A DNA stretch of 64,000 bases from Tatumella ptyseos (GCF_030552895.1 NZ_CP130649.1:1488001-1552000), one strand, 5' to 3'. Counted from the stretch's first letter, positions 47,997 to 57,719 are shown. Notes: generated by a model from the letters alone, not told the origin. Numbers and translations: made by a program.

Positions 47997-49346
47997 ATGG
48001 AAGCAAAACCGCTATACGGTTGGTTATTTGTCGCCGGAATTTCGATCTCAGCCTCAGTTACCGCCGCGCCGTTCAATCCTACAGTGCTGGGTTTTGAAGC
48101 GCCTCCAGAACAAGGTTTGTTGGGGGATATGCTCGGTTTAAGACCTCGGCTTACGCAAGATGGATTTAACTATAATTTAGGTTACTTATCGCAGACCGCC
48201 AGTAATTTGCACGGTGGTGATGACTCGCGACACAAAACCGCTTACATCGATCAGTTCGCTTTAACCTTCACTCAACACCTCGAATCCTTAACTGGTATCC
48301 CCGGCGCGGTTATCGAGGGAAATATTGTCAATCGTAACCACAATGAAAACCTAGCAACACAACGCTTACAAAATAAGTCCGTGCCAATGACTGATTTAGC
48401 GCAGGAAAGTTGGGGCGGTCAATCCATCACTCGTCTCGGCTGGTTAACGGCTGGAAGAACCTTTTTTGATGGAGATCTCTTTTGGCGCGTGGGACTCATG
48501 AACAAAGTCCAAGTTTTTGATCAAGCTATTCCCTGTGATTTCCAAATCCTTTCGTTATGCGGCGGAAAGTCGGCTTACTCCATGATTTGGAATAACTGGA
48601 ACGTTCATACCTGGGGAACCAGTGTTGAATGGAAAGCCACGCCAGAACTGGCAATTAAAGTCGCCTTAATGGAACAAAACTCTCAAGCTGCAAGCCGTGG
48701 CCATGCGTGGAGTGTATCCACGCAACACAGTAAAGGTGTGATTTTACCGATAGAAGCAGAGTGGAAAACAACGGTTAATCAGTTACCCGGTATCTATACG
48801 CTGGGCTTGAGCTGGACGAATTCCGAGCAAACCCACCTTGCTCGTGGGGTGAGTCAGTATTGGGGAGCCAGTGATCCGAATGGCTATGCAAAAACCCATA
48901 ACTCCTATTACTTATGGGCGGCCGCAAACCAGCAAGTTACTCGCCATCACAACGATCCTTTACGTGGAATGAGTGTATCGGCCAGTTTGGGGCTAGGTGA
49001 TAAGCGAACAATCCGCCTACCTGTAGTAGGTTCAGTCTCCGCACGCTACCGCGGAATGTTTGACGCGCGTCCTAACGATTGGATTGGACTGGGGGTCAGT
49101 TATGTGAAAGTAGGGAGTTGGGCTAATAGGGACCAGCAGCAACAACAGGACATAGCCACTGCGCAGAATATCGAAGGCTATTGGCCTCTCGGCAGTTCTG
49201 CGGTGAATACTGAATTATTCTATCGTTTCCAAGTGACGCCTTGGTTCCAATTACAGCCAAGCTTACAATATTGGCATAATCCCGGTGCGGTGAGCGATAC
49301 CCCTGATGCATGGGTTATGGGTCTAAAAACTACCGTCACCTTTTAA
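47997..49346 (+). CDS. OprB-family carbohydrate-selective porin
   Basis: A 449-residue outer-membrane porin of the OprB family, which forms sugar-selective channels. A signal peptide (about 1-23, ending S-V-T-A-A) precedes a 16-strand barrel with the family pattern L-T-Q-D-G-F-N-Y-N-L-G-Y (about 52-63) and the C-terminal aromatic T-V-T-F. GGAG lies seven bases before the ATG. OprB porins often accompany periplasmic sugar oxidation, and a PQQ-type dehydrogenase is encoded 11 kb away; a direct link is not shown. Confidence 0.88.
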   Translation: MEAKPLYGWLFVAGISISASVTAAPFNPTVLGFEAPPEQGLLGDMLGLRPRLTQDGFNYNLGYLSQTASNLHGGDDSRHKTAYIDQFALTFTQHLESLTGIPGAVIEGNIVNRNHNENLATQRLQNKSVPMTDLAQESWGGQSITRLGWLTAGRTFFDGDLFWRVGLMNKVQVFDQAIPCDFQILSLCGGKSAYSMIWNNWNVHTWGTSVEWKATPELAIKVALMEQNSQAASRGHAWSVSTQHSKGVILPIEAEWKTTVNQLPGIYTLGLSWTNSEQTHLARGVSQYWGASDPNGYAKTHNSYYLWAAANQQVTRHHNDPLRGMSVSASLGLGDKRTIRLPVVGSVSARYRGMFDARPNDWIGLGVSYVKVGSWANRDQQQQQDIATAQNIEGYWPLGSSAVNTELFYRFQVTPWFQLQPSLQYWHNPGAVSDTPDAWVMGLKTTVTF

Positions 49347-49353
49347 CTTCCAC

Positions 49354-49380
49354 GCTAGCCCTAACCGGGCTAGCCTTTAT
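49354..49380. terminator. Terminator of the oprB-like gene (may also serve fhuB)
   Basis: GCTAGCCC / GGGCTAGC stem over TAACC (49354-49374), followed by CTTTATGTTT, between convergent gene ends. Confidence 0.8.
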
Positions 49381-49382
49381 GT

Positions 49383-51308
49383 TTAACGCCGACGATACAG
49401 TAGCCATAATAATCCAGGGGCACCCAAAATAACGGCGACAATACCCGCAGGAATTTGAAAAGGCCACATCACCATCCGACCTATAAAATCTGCGGCTAGC
49501 ATCAATAATGCGCCGCAGATAACGCTGATACTAAGAGAATGCCCAAAACGATAAATTCCTAAATGCCGAGCCGCTTGTGGGGCGAGTAGGCCTACAAAGC
49601 TCATTGGGCCCAGTAGCAGTGTTGCCCCTGCGCTCAACGCTGCACACCATATAATTAATAACGTGGTACTCCAACGCAGTGATAAACCTCGTGATGACGC
49701 CACGGTTTTGCCCAAGGGTAATAAGGTTAACCAACGCGTGAAAAGTAAACTAATCGGTAGGCTGAGGAGTAAAGCACCGAGAGCAGCCAGGGCTTTCTGT
49801 GGCGTCGCACCCCAAGTAGAACCCGATAACCAGCTAATAATGACACTACTATTCGGTGCGCCTGAAGCGAGAAACAGCGTAATTAATGCCAGGGAAAATG
49901 CGCCCAATGCCGTTCCTACTAGTAGAATTTTTGAGGTCTGATCACTGGCGTTCAGGGCAAATAAAATGATTACCACTAAACTTATCACCGCTCCCAGTGC
50001 GGCGACAGGGAATAGTAACAGACCACTTGCATTGGGCATCAGCACTAACAGTAACACTACAGCGCAGGCCGCACCGCTGTTTATGCCTAATACTTCAGGA
50101 CTTGCCAGAGGATTACTGGTTAAACGTTGTAAAATGACCCCAGCGCTAGCGAGTAAGCCGCCACAGCCTAGGGCCATTAACGCCCGAGGCCAGCGTAAAT
50201 TAAAGGGATCACTTAACGTTATTTGCCAGCTTTGTGGCGTATGCGTCAGGGTAAATGCTAAAAAGAAGAGTCCTAGCGTCGTGATAATCAGTAACCCCTT
50301 AATACTCTTGGCGAGTCGAAGGGCTTTCACAGCAGAGTTGCCCAAAGCTGGCGGATGCGGAAAACGCGCTTTAATTATAATGAACAACATCACCGGTATA
50401 CCGATAATTGCGGTAATATTTCCTGCACTGATTTGCCAGTTAAATGCCTCGGCAGCTAACGCTAATTGATCACAAAATAACAAGAGCCCTGCACCAAAAC
50501 CCATTCCTAGCAGCATACTCTTTCTCAAGGATAAACGTGGAAAGAGGCGGGTTATCTGCGGAGCAAATAGGCCAATAAAACTCATTAAGCCGACCAGGCT
50601 AACCGTCCAGGCGGCTAATAACGCCATGATGGCAAGTGCGAATAATCTATATAGCCGGCTATTACCGCCTAAACTATCTACCACTTCATCAGATAATTTA
50701 AGTAAGGTGAGGGCGCGTGCGCTGACAAAGGTCAATAACGCAACAAGCAGTAAAACGGGGAGCAATTGATTGACGACCGACCAATCATTTTGCGCTAAAT
50801 TACCACTATTCCAGATAAAGAGTGATTGCATTTGTTCATGATGGAATAAAACCAGTCCATTCTGTAAAGCAGAACAAAAAAGCCCGATCACCATTCCTGT
50901 CAAGAGTAGGGTCAAGGGTGACATGCCGCGGTGGCGGCTTAACGCGTAGATGATGGCTGTAGTGAGAAACCCGCCGGTTAGCGCGAAACTTTGACTCATC
51001 CAAGGGGATAATCCTGCAAATAAGGCGAGCGTGGTACCCAATTGAGCACCGGAAGCAATACCTAAAGTAGCAGGCTCAGCCAGTGGGTTTTTCAACACCA
51101 GTTGCGCTAACAGCCCACAAAGCCCTAATGCTGCACCCGCTAATAAAGCGACCGTTATCCGTGGCAAATAGCTTTGAGACCAAAGCAGTGCCGCCATCCC
51201 TGGTTGGGTTGCAGAAGAGCTGAACAAATGCTGGGTGTTCCATCCGATAAGCAGGAGAGTAATTAAAAATAGCAGGGTAAATGTGACTCCCACTCGTCGT
51301 TTAGTCAT
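49383..51308 (-). CDS. fhuB: Ferric hydroxamate ABC transporter permease FhuB
   Basis: FhuB is the inner-membrane permease for ferrichrome and other hydroxamate siderophores. The 641-residue protein is a fusion of two permease halves, as in E. coli FhuB (660). Each half shows the BtuC/FecCD-type P-L-A-x-P-A/E-x-L-G-I (about residues 75-85 and 400-412) and the G-L-x-A-P-Q interaction motif. About twenty membrane segments are expected. It overlaps the fhuD stop by eight bases and is the last gene of the fhuC-fhuD-fhuB unit; fhuA is not here. Confidence 0.95.
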   Translation of the reverse strand: MTKRRVGVTFTLLFLITLLLIGWNTQHLFSSSATQPGMAALLWSQSYLPRITVALLAGAALGLCGLLAQLVLKNPLAEPATLGIASGAQLGTTLALFAGLSPWMSQSFALTGGFLTTAIIYALSRHRGMSPLTLLLTGMVIGLFCSALQNGLVLFHHEQMQSLFIWNSGNLAQNDWSVVNQLLPVLLLVALLTFVSARALTLLKLSDEVVDSLGGNSRLYRLFALAIMALLAAWTVSLVGLMSFIGLFAPQITRLFPRLSLRKSMLLGMGFGAGLLLFCDQLALAAEAFNWQISAGNITAIIGIPVMLFIIIKARFPHPPALGNSAVKALRLAKSIKGLLIITTLGLFFLAFTLTHTPQSWQITLSDPFNLRWPRALMALGCGGLLASAGVILQRLTSNPLASPEVLGINSGAACAVVLLLVLMPNASGLLLFPVAALGAVISLVVIILFALNASDQTSKILLVGTALGAFSLALITLFLASGAPNSSVIISWLSGSTWGATPQKALAALGALLLSLPISLLFTRWLTLLPLGKTVASSRGLSLRWSTTLLIIWCAALSAGATLLLGPMSFVGLLAPQAARHLGIYRFGHSLSISVICGALLMLAADFIGRMVMWPFQIPAGIVAVILGAPGLLWLLYRRR

Positions 51309-52203
51309 ACCATTTTCCTGACAAATGAAGAAGTTGTTCAGTAAAGCGTAAAGCGGCCTGAAGTCCGCCGTACATCCAAGCCCCCTCTACCTGATAATGA
51401 TTATGCTGTTGCATGAAGGGCATTTTCTGCCAAAGGCCTGATTGGGGGGCAGCACCAGTCGCGCCACGTTCACCGTGCATAAACTCAATCGCAATATCCG
51501 TCTTGGTGGGGTAAAGTTGTTCGACCCCTATCACTGCGCTTCCCCACATGTTTGCACTACCTTGCCATGCACACTGAAGCCCTAAGTCATTTAATACTTC
51601 ACCAAATAGACTAGTCGGTGACATTACTAATACTTGGCGTGGACTCAGAAAACTATAAAGTAAAATGCGCTTTCCTTGATGAGGTTCTAGCAGCTGGTGC
51701 GCAAGTGTCATCTTCTCCTGCCAATGCGCCAACGTACGCTTCGCAAAGGCTTCACGATCGAGGTGCTGACCAAGCTGTAGCAAATTATCGTGCGCAACAC
51801 TAAGAATTTTCTTGCCGGGCAATGTAAAGGGATAGCGAATTACCTCGCCGAATTGTTTTAACGTTGCTTCCGGTAAAGCGGAATAATAGGGCAGAATCAT
51901 GATGTCTGGGCGCAGCTGAGCTAAAAGCTCCATATTCGGCTCATTACGCAGTCCAAGCTCTATCGTTGCTGCAGGAAGTGACGGTGTCACAACCCATTGG
52001 CGATAGTTAGGGATATCACTGACCGCGTAGGGCTGCAAACCTACTCCATCGATAAGCTCGACGGCAGTCCAATCCAGCGCGGCAATTCGCGGTTGTCGCG
52101 GAGTCGCCGCGCGCAGTGTAGGGGAGAGGCTTGCGGCTAAGCTAAGGCCGATGCCGCATTGCAGTAAACGCCGCCGCGTGAAAAGAGTGGAGTTATTTGA
52201 CAT
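51301..52203 (-). CDS. fhuD: Ferric hydroxamate-binding periplasmic protein FhuD
   Basis: FhuD carries ferric hydroxamates through the periplasm to FhuB. The product from the Met at 52203 has 300 residues (E. coli 296) and a twin-arginine-like leader T-R-R-R-L-L-Q (about 9-15), ending near L-R-A-A. The class III binding-protein fold is evident from R-I-A-A-L-D-W, L-G-L-R-N-E-P-N-M-E-L-L, K-P/R-P-D-I-M-I-L-P-Y and G-V-E-Q-L. A longer reading from 52254 lies inside fhuC. It overlaps fhuC by 11 bases and fhuB by eight. Confidence 0.95.
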   Translation of the reverse strand: MSNNSTLFTRRRLLQCGIGLSLAASLSPTLRAATPRQPRIAALDWTAVELIDGVGLQPYAVSDIPNYRQWVVTPSLPAATIELGLRNEPNMELLAQLRPDIMILPYYSALPEATLKQFGEVIRYPFTLPGKKILSVAHDNLLQLGQHLDREAFAKRTLAHWQEKMTLAHQLLEPHQGKRILLYSFLSPRQVLVMSPTSLFGEVLNDLGLQCAWQGSANMWGSAVIGVEQLYPTKTDIAIEFMHGERGATGAAPQSGLWQKMPFMQQHNHYQVEGAWMYGGLQAALRFTEQLLHLSGKWYD

Positions 52204-52993
52204 AGCTAATAGGCGGTAACTGAGGATCAGGGTGAGTGACACCCATTGGAACATGGTAAATCGCGGAAAGTTGCTCGGCAGTCATCAAGGCTTGTGCGTC
52301 ACCTTTAAATAGGGTTTGCCCCTGCCGTAGCGCAACAAACTCGTCGCAAAATCGTGCGGCCATATTAATATCATGCAGCACCATGATTACCGTAAGATTG
52401 CGGGTACGGGACAGGTCATGAATAACCTGTAGCACCTCTTTTTGGTGAGCGATATCGAGCGCTGAGGTGGGTTCATCTAACAATAAGCAATGACTCGCTT
52501 GGACCACGCACATCGCTAGCCATGCCCGCTGCCGCTCACCACCAGAAAGTTGCTCAACAAGGTGGTTACTTGCCCACTCTAAATCGACACTACGAATAGC
52601 CTCATCTACCGATGCCCTATCGTCAACACTCACCCTTTTCAGCGCACCATGCCAAGCGTAGCGACCTAAGGTAACTAATTCTCTGACGGTCATACCTTCA
52701 GCCGGCGGTAATTGCTGCGGTAAATACGCCACATGGCGGGCAAATTCACGGGATGGCCAACTCGCTACAGGCTTTTTCTGCCAGAGAATTTCACCTGTGT
52801 GATGGGTATTTTGACGGCTCAGTAAATTCAGTAGAGTCGACTTACCTGACCCATTGTGGCCAATCAGTCCCGTCACTCGGCTGGGGGTGAAAGTATGGGT
52901 TACAGGCTGCAAAATTTGACGCCCCGCGATCTGCACTGCCGCGTCACGCAGCTCAAACAGCGGTACCGACGCGCTAGGTCTTACATTGTTCAC
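52193..52993 (-). CDS. fhuC: Ferric hydroxamate ABC transporter ATPase FhuC
   Basis: The cytoplasmic ATPase of the hydroxamate importer. Walker A G-H-N-G-S-G-K-S-T, signature L-S-G-G-E-R-Q-R-A-W, Walker B C-L-L-L-D-E-P-T-S-A-L-D and the switch His in L-H-D-I-N-M-A-A-R are complete. The GTG at 52993 is preferred: it has GGAAAG upstream, gives 266 residues (E. coli 265) and avoids a 53-base overlap with the reductase gene that the ATG at 53056 would need. The start remains somewhat uncertain. Confidence 0.93.
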   Translation of the reverse strand: MNNVRPSASVPLFELRDAAVQIAGRQILQPVTHTFTPSRVTGLIGHNGSGKSTLLNLLSRQNTHHTGEILWQKKPVASWPSREFARHVAYLPQQLPPAEGMTVRELVTLGRYAWHGALKRVSVDDRASVDEAIRSVDLEWASNHLVEQLSGGERQRAWLAMCVVQASHCLLLDEPTSALDIAHQKEVLQVIHDLSRTRNLTVIMVLHDINMAARFCDEFVALRQGQTLFKGDAQALMTAEQLSAIYHVPMGVTHPDPQLPPISYVK

Positions 52994-53003
52994 AATCTTT
53001 CCA

Positions 53004-53678
53004 TTAAAGTTTTGAAGTGGGGCAGCGATCAAGTGGGCAGGAATGACACAACTCATTATCCAAATGAAAGCGCATACAACAGTGGCGTCGCTGCATTATC
53101 GCGGGCTTATCAGCCTGGTCAAGCATAATGAATGGTTGATAGAGACGATTTCGCTCGCCATTTTCTAAGTGCGTCGCCGCGAATAAGTCTTGTAACAGCT
53201 GTGTAGAAACCTTTTTCTGTGCCGCTCGCCGCATACTTTGGTGCAAACGCACGGCCGCGTTACTCCAAAATAACGCTAAAGGATGGCCCGACACACCCGC
53301 AAGGGTCGTACAGACTGGCGAGATAAAGCCTGTGATAAGCTGAGTAAGGGCTTGTTGTTGGGCGACTTCGCTCTGGGCGAAGAGAGAAAGATGACTGACC
53401 GATATCTGTTCGGGGAATCCTTGGTGATTAAGCGAGAAGCTACCTGTCCATTGCCACAGAGGATATACACGCTGTTCCACCAGTAATTGTTCGCCCCAAG
53501 ACAATAGTGAGCCGGCGAAAAACCATTGAGACCATTTGGAAAGCCATGCCAGTTGTTGTGGTGATCGGTAGGAATTCCACTCCTGTGGCAATATGGCACG
53601 AAAGTTCTCCCCATAACGAAGAGTGGCTAGGGGATACTCAGTTGGCAGTGCCTTGGCAATAGGGGCTGCTCTAGACAT
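53004..53678 (-). CDS. FhuF-like siderophore-iron reductase
   Basis: A 224-residue cytoplasmic protein of the ferric siderophore reductase family, which releases iron from imported hydroxamates. The [2Fe-2S] motif C-C-x10-C-x2-C is seen near the C-terminus (H-C-C-M-R-F ... L-C-H-S-C-P-L, about 199-215), as in E. coli FhuF. It is the first gene in a run with fhuC, fhuD and fhuB (10 bases between it and the chosen fhuC start), which fits uptake followed by reduction. It is divergent from the receptor gene, with the 39-base palindrome between. Confidence 0.88.
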   Translation of the reverse strand: MSRAAPIAKALPTEYPLATLRYGENFRAILPQEWNSYRSPQQLAWLSKWSQWFFAGSLLSWGEQLLVEQRVYPLWQWTGSFSLNHQGFPEQISVSHLSLFAQSEVAQQQALTQLITGFISPVCTTLAGVSGHPLALFWSNAAVRLHQSMRRAAQKKVSTQLLQDLFAATHLENGERNRLYQPFIMLDQADKPAIMQRRHCCMRFHLDNELCHSCPLDRCPTSKL

Positions 53679-53706
53679 TCTCTCGCTCGTACATCAGGAA
53701 ATTGAT

Positions 53707-53745
53707 CAATAGTAATGCAAATGAGAGATATTTGCATTACTATTG
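53707..53745. promoter_or_regulatory. 39-base palindrome, probable Fur-type control region
   Basis: CAATAGTAATGCAAAT and ATTTGCATTACTATTG are perfect 16-base inverted repeats around GAGAGAT. The core (TGCAAATGAGAG ... TATTTGCA) resembles iron-box sequences, and it lies between two iron genes reading outward. A Fur dimer pair is the simplest explanation, although the match to GATAATGATAATCATTATC is only partial. Confidence 0.6.
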
Positions 53746-53788
53746 TCGGAATTTTGTAAGCAACCATGTACATGCTAACACTAACTCT

Positions 53789-56029
53789 ATGAAAATTGGA
53801 CTCCTAATGCCTCAGTGGTTACCGACCTATCCTCAACATCGCCTTGCTCAGGCAATTTCTTTAAGTCTCTTGCCTATAACTTTCATGGTACAAGCGGCCA
53901 CTTCCCCTGAGACGTTGGTGGTTACTGCCACGCCAGCGGCCACAGATAATGCGAATGGCCAGCATCTTATTCCAGCGTTCCTTGATGGTAATATTGCTAA
54001 TGGTGGACGATTGGGTGCATTAGGCGAACAGAAAGCGCTTGATGTTCCCTTTAATGTCGTGGGTTACACCTCGAAATTAATTGAACATCAACAAGCGAGA
54101 AATCTCGCCGATGTGATGAAGAATGATGCCTCAGTTCAGAACGTGAGAGGTTATGGCAACTTCTCGCAGGGTTTTCGTATTCGAGGCTTCGATCTATCAG
54201 CCGACGACATTGCACTGGGTGGTCTCTATGGTATTTTGCCTCGTCAAATTTTACCCCTTGAAGCGGTCGAGCGTGTTGAGGTAATTAAAGGCTCTAGCGC
54301 CTTCCTCAATGGTGTACCTGCTGCGGGAAGTGGCGTGGGTGGAAACGTAAATATTGAACCCAAACGTGCTGACTCACAACCGACCCAGCGAGTTAGTGTC
54401 GATTATACTGGGCGAGGTCAAGCCGGGGTAAGTGCCGACGTCGGACGTCGTTTCGGTGACAACGAGCAATTTGGGGTGAGGGCCAATGTTGTGCATCGTG
54501 AGGGCGAAACCCAAATTCATAAAGAGCGTGATCGTACTACCGGCGCTTTCCTAGGGCTGGACTATCATGGCGAAAAGTTAGAGAGTTCATTAGATTTGGG
54601 CTATGTTAAATCCACCATTCACCATGGCCGTGTGGGGATTCGGCTCAATGCAGTGAATAGTGTGATTACCCTGCCTAGTGTACCAAGTGTCCCCGATAAC
54701 CGTACCAATTATAGCTCTGCGTGGAATTACGCCGATCTTGAAAGTCGCTATGTGATGATGAAAAACGACTATCACCTTAACGATCAATGGGTCGCTTACA
54801 GTGCCATTGGCAGCAGTCATAACAATGAATGGTCGGCAAGTGGCGCGCCGCTGGTGAGTGATACCGCTGGCCACTCAACCGTGACCCGTTTAACCACCCA
54901 CTATAAGTCAGATACCACGAGCGGAATGGTTGGACTGCGTGGTAAAGTCAACACTGGGCCTATTAGCCATCAACTGAATATGAATTATTCGGGGATTTAT
55001 AATCGTAGTGCTAGTGCATACACTATGTCTAGAGCGCAAGACTTCGGCACTATTTATGATCCGCGCCCGCAATCCTCTCCGGCCACATTTTTGACGGGTG
55101 GAAATATGGCGAATCCCCATATCCGTAGTAAAAATGTCAATAATGGTATCGCCCTGTCCGACACGTTAGGTTTTTGGCGCGATCGAATTTTGGTCACGGC
55201 TGGGGCGCGCTATCAGCATATTGATGTCAGAAACTACAGCTATTTAGGTGTCGAAGATAAGAACGCCGCGCTAAAAGCCCATCGTTGGTCTCCGGTGTAT
55301 GGCGTGGTCTTCAAAGCGACGGATTGGTTATCGCTTTACGCCAACCACATTGAAGGGTTACAGGCCTCAGGGACTGCGCCGTCAACGACGGCTAACTCGG
55401 GTTATATTGTTGGACTCGGCCGGACTCGCCAGAACGAAGTGGGTGTCAAAGTCGAAAAAGGTCGTTTCGGCGGTAATATTGCGTTATTCGATATGCGTCG
55501 TCAGGTTGGCTTGACGGGGAGTGATAATGTTTACCGTCTTGCCGGAGAGCAGCGGAATCAAGGCGTAGAGGTCAATGTCTTTGGTGAACCAGTCTTAGGT
55601 TGGCGGATAAATGCGGGCTCGACTTGGCTGCGTCCAAAAATGTCTAACGCCAATGGCTATGAGAATAAGCGTTGGGTGAGCTACGATGGTAATGATGCCG
55701 TTGGGGTGCCGCGCAATCAATGGACCTTGGGTACCGAGTGGGATATTCCACGTGTAGAAGGGTTAATGGTGCAGGCCAATTTACTTCATACCAGCCGACA
55801 ATATGTCAATAGTTCGAACACATTACGTATCCCAAGTTGGACCCGTCTTGATATGGGCGTGCAGTACCAAATGCCGATTAAGTCGGCAACCGTCAGCGCT
55901 ATTACTTGGCGTGCTGGGGTCGAAAACGTCACGAACGAAAAATATTGGGACACCGTTGGCAGCAATAATGGCTATTTAACACAGGGTGATCCCCGTACTT
56001 ATAAACTCTCTATGAGCCTCGATTTTTAA
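53789..56029 (+). CDS. TonB-dependent siderophore receptor (FcuA/FoxA-like)
   Basis: A 746-residue outer-membrane siderophore receptor. A long leader ends near A-T-S after V-Q-A; a TonB box-like E-T-L-V-V-T-A-T-P follows. The plug carries V-P-F-N-V-V-G-Y, N-L-A-D-V-M-K-N-D-A-S-V and F-R-I-R-G-F; the barrel ends in S-M-S-L-D-F. General features resemble ferrichrome/hydroxamate receptors such as Yersinia FcuA, matching the fhu genes next door. The start could also be the ATG at 53807, which has a better ribosome-binding site (TTGGA); a TTG at 53702 lies before the palindrome and is unlikely. Confidence 0.88.
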   Translation: MKIGLLMPQWLPTYPQHRLAQAISLSLLPITFMVQAATSPETLVVTATPAATDNANGQHLIPAFLDGNIANGGRLGALGEQKALDVPFNVVGYTSKLIEHQQARNLADVMKNDASVQNVRGYGNFSQGFRIRGFDLSADDIALGGLYGILPRQILPLEAVERVEVIKGSSAFLNGVPAAGSGVGGNVNIEPKRADSQPTQRVSVDYTGRGQAGVSADVGRRFGDNEQFGVRANVVHREGETQIHKERDRTTGAFLGLDYHGEKLESSLDLGYVKSTIHHGRVGIRLNAVNSVITLPSVPSVPDNRTNYSSAWNYADLESRYVMMKNDYHLNDQWVAYSAIGSSHNNEWSASGAPLVSDTAGHSTVTRLTTHYKSDTTSGMVGLRGKVNTGPISHQLNMNYSGIYNRSASAYTMSRAQDFGTIYDPRPQSSPATFLTGGNMANPHIRSKNVNNGIALSDTLGFWRDRILVTAGARYQHIDVRNYSYLGVEDKNAALKAHRWSPVYGVVFKATDWLSLYANHIEGLQASGTAPSTTANSGYIVGLGRTRQNEVGVKVEKGRFGGNIALFDMRRQVGLTGSDNVYRLAGEQRNQGVEVNVFGEPVLGWRINAGSTWLRPKMSNANGYENKRWVSYDGNDAVGVPRNQWTLGTEWDIPRVEGLMVQANLLHTSRQYVNSSNTLRIPSWTRLDMGVQYQMPIKSATVSAITWRAGVENVTNEKYWDTVGSNNGYLTQGDPRTYKLSMSLDF

Positions 56030-56038
56030 ATCAACGAT

Positions 56039-56062
56039 CTCTCGGGAGTTAACTCCCGAGAG
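56039..56062. terminator. 24-base perfect palindrome between the receptor and exporter genes
   Basis: CTCTCGGGAGTT (56039-56050) is followed directly by its inverse complement. The RNA hairpin would be very stable, but no T run follows, so it may be a partial terminator or an RNA-stabilising stem at an operon junction. Confidence 0.6.
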
Positions 56063-56078
56063 CTAACCTAAGTCAATT

Positions 56079-57707
56079 ATGCAACTACTGAAAACCATTC
56101 TGCGCCAGCATAAACTGGCCTTTATCGCGATTATTTTTCTCAATCTATTCAGCGCGGGATTAGGCATCGGGATCATATCTTGGATTAATCATGGACTTTT
56201 AGCCGAACACTCCCTCGCACTTGGAATAAGTAAAATGTTGGGCTTACTCATTTTATTATTAGCCACTACGCTTGGCGCTCAGTGGGGCCTGACGACGCTC
56301 GGCCACCATTTTATTTGGCGTAAACGTTCGGCAATGATTTGGCAGATGATGAATACGCCAATTGCCACGCTTGAAGCCAAAGGAGAGGGTGAGCTGCTGG
56401 CATTGTTAGGGCCTGATATTCGAAATATTACGTTAGCTTTTGTTCGATTACCTGAGCTGATCCAAGGAGTCGTGCTCGCTCTCGTGGCGATTGGCTATCT
56501 CGGCTATCTTTCTATTCCTGTTTTATTGATCACGATAGGCTGGTTAGCCGTTACCTTTACTCTCGGCTATAAAATGGTGAGCAAGGTTTATCAGCATATT
56601 GCGAAAGTCAGAGGTTATGAGAGTGACTTACAATCGACTTTCCAAGTCGTGATTCATGGCAGAAAAGAGCTGGCATTAAATCCTGCTCGGGCGAAACATT
56701 TTTATGATACCCACTATCAGGCGGCAGCCTTGGGGTATAAACAACATATTATTAAGGCAGATAGTTACCATCTCTCGGCAATAAACTGGTCAAACATCAT
56801 GATGCTCGGGTTAATCGGCGTAATATTTTTACTTGCCGAGACGCAAGGTTGGATATCCATGGCAGTGGCTACCTCCTTCTCGTTAACTATTCTTTTTATG
56901 CGTACCCCATTGTTACAAGCAATAGGCGCTTACCCGACATTATTATCCGGGGAGTTGGCCTTTAAGAAAATCAATGAAGTGTTACCACAGAAGCTTTTGC
57001 CAGAGCAGCGCGAGGTCCACGAGAAACAAGATAGCTGGCAACGTTTGCAGTGGGATGGCATAACCTGGCAATACCCAGATCAAGGCTTTAAAGTAGGGCC
57101 ACTGTCCATGACGGTGACACGTGGCGAGACGCTATTTATTATTGGTGCTAACGGGTCAGGAAAGTCGACGCTCAGTTTACTCCTTACCGGCCTCTATCCC
57201 CCAGCCGAAGGCCAGGCTTATTGCGATGGTCAACCAATCGATACTAAGAACTTGATGTCCCTGTTCTCAGTGGTCTTCACTAAACCCTATCTTTTTGAAA
57301 CCGTGTTTATTGAGCCGAGCGACGCTGACTATGCGCTAGCCGATGAGTGGTTGGCGCGCTTACAGCTAACGGATAAGATCAGTATTGATAACCACCAACT
57401 TAATACCTTGTCGTTGTCGGCAGGGCAAAGTAAACGCGTAGCGCTGCTGCTTGCTATGGCGGAGAAACGCGATATCCTATTCTTGGACGAGTGGGCTGCA
57501 GAACAGGATCCACAGTTTAGGCGCTATTTTTATCGCGAGTTACTCCCGTGGTTGAAAAAACTGGGGAAAACACTATTAATTATCAGTCACGACGATGACT
57601 ATTTTGATGTCGCCGATCGCGTCTACGAAATGCAACAAGGTCACCTGCGTCTACTGAGCGCAGAAGAGAGTCGCCAGGCGGCTCGTGCCGTGATCTCGCA
57701 ATCTTAA
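56079..57707 (+). CDS. yojI: YojI-like ABC exporter (fused membrane and ATPase domains)
   Basis: A 542-residue inner-membrane exporter of the cyclic-peptide type (SyrD/PvdE/YojI). Residues 1-300 hold six membrane helices; residues 320-530 hold the ATPase with Walker A G-A-N-G-S-G-K-S-T (about 352-360), signature L-S-A-G-Q (LSxGQ), Walker B D-I-L-F-L-D-E-W-A-A (about 464-473) and switch His in I-S-H-D-D-D-Y-F. It matches E. coli YojI (547), which exports microcin J25. Placed behind a siderophore receptor, it may recycle or export a siderophore, as PvdE relatives do. The ribosome-binding site is weak. Confidence 0.88.
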   Translation: MQLLKTILRQHKLAFIAIIFLNLFSAGLGIGIISWINHGLLAEHSLALGISKMLGLLILLLATTLGAQWGLTTLGHHFIWRKRSAMIWQMMNTPIATLEAKGEGELLALLGPDIRNITLAFVRLPELIQGVVLALVAIGYLGYLSIPVLLITIGWLAVTFTLGYKMVSKVYQHIAKVRGYESDLQSTFQVVIHGRKELALNPARAKHFYDTHYQAAALGYKQHIIKADSYHLSAINWSNIMMLGLIGVIFLLAETQGWISMAVATSFSLTILFMRTPLLQAIGAYPTLLSGELAFKKINEVLPQKLLPEQREVHEKQDSWQRLQWDGITWQYPDQGFKVGPLSMTVTRGETLFIIGANGSGKSTLSLLLTGLYPPAEGQAYCDGQPIDTKNLMSLFSVVFTKPYLFETVFIEPSDADYALADEWLARLQLTDKISIDNHQLNTLSLSAGQSKRVALLLAMAEKRDILFLDEWAAEQDPQFRRYFYRELLPWLKKLGKTLLIISHDDDYFDVADRVYEMQQGHLRLLSAEESRQAARAVISQS

Positions 57708-57719
57708 TGAAGGGTTTGA

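Noticed and set aside
47875..48141. Open frame before and into the oprB-like gene
   Set aside because: It overlaps the porin signal peptide region in another frame, and has no recognisable product; the porin has a clear ribosome-binding site and signal peptide.
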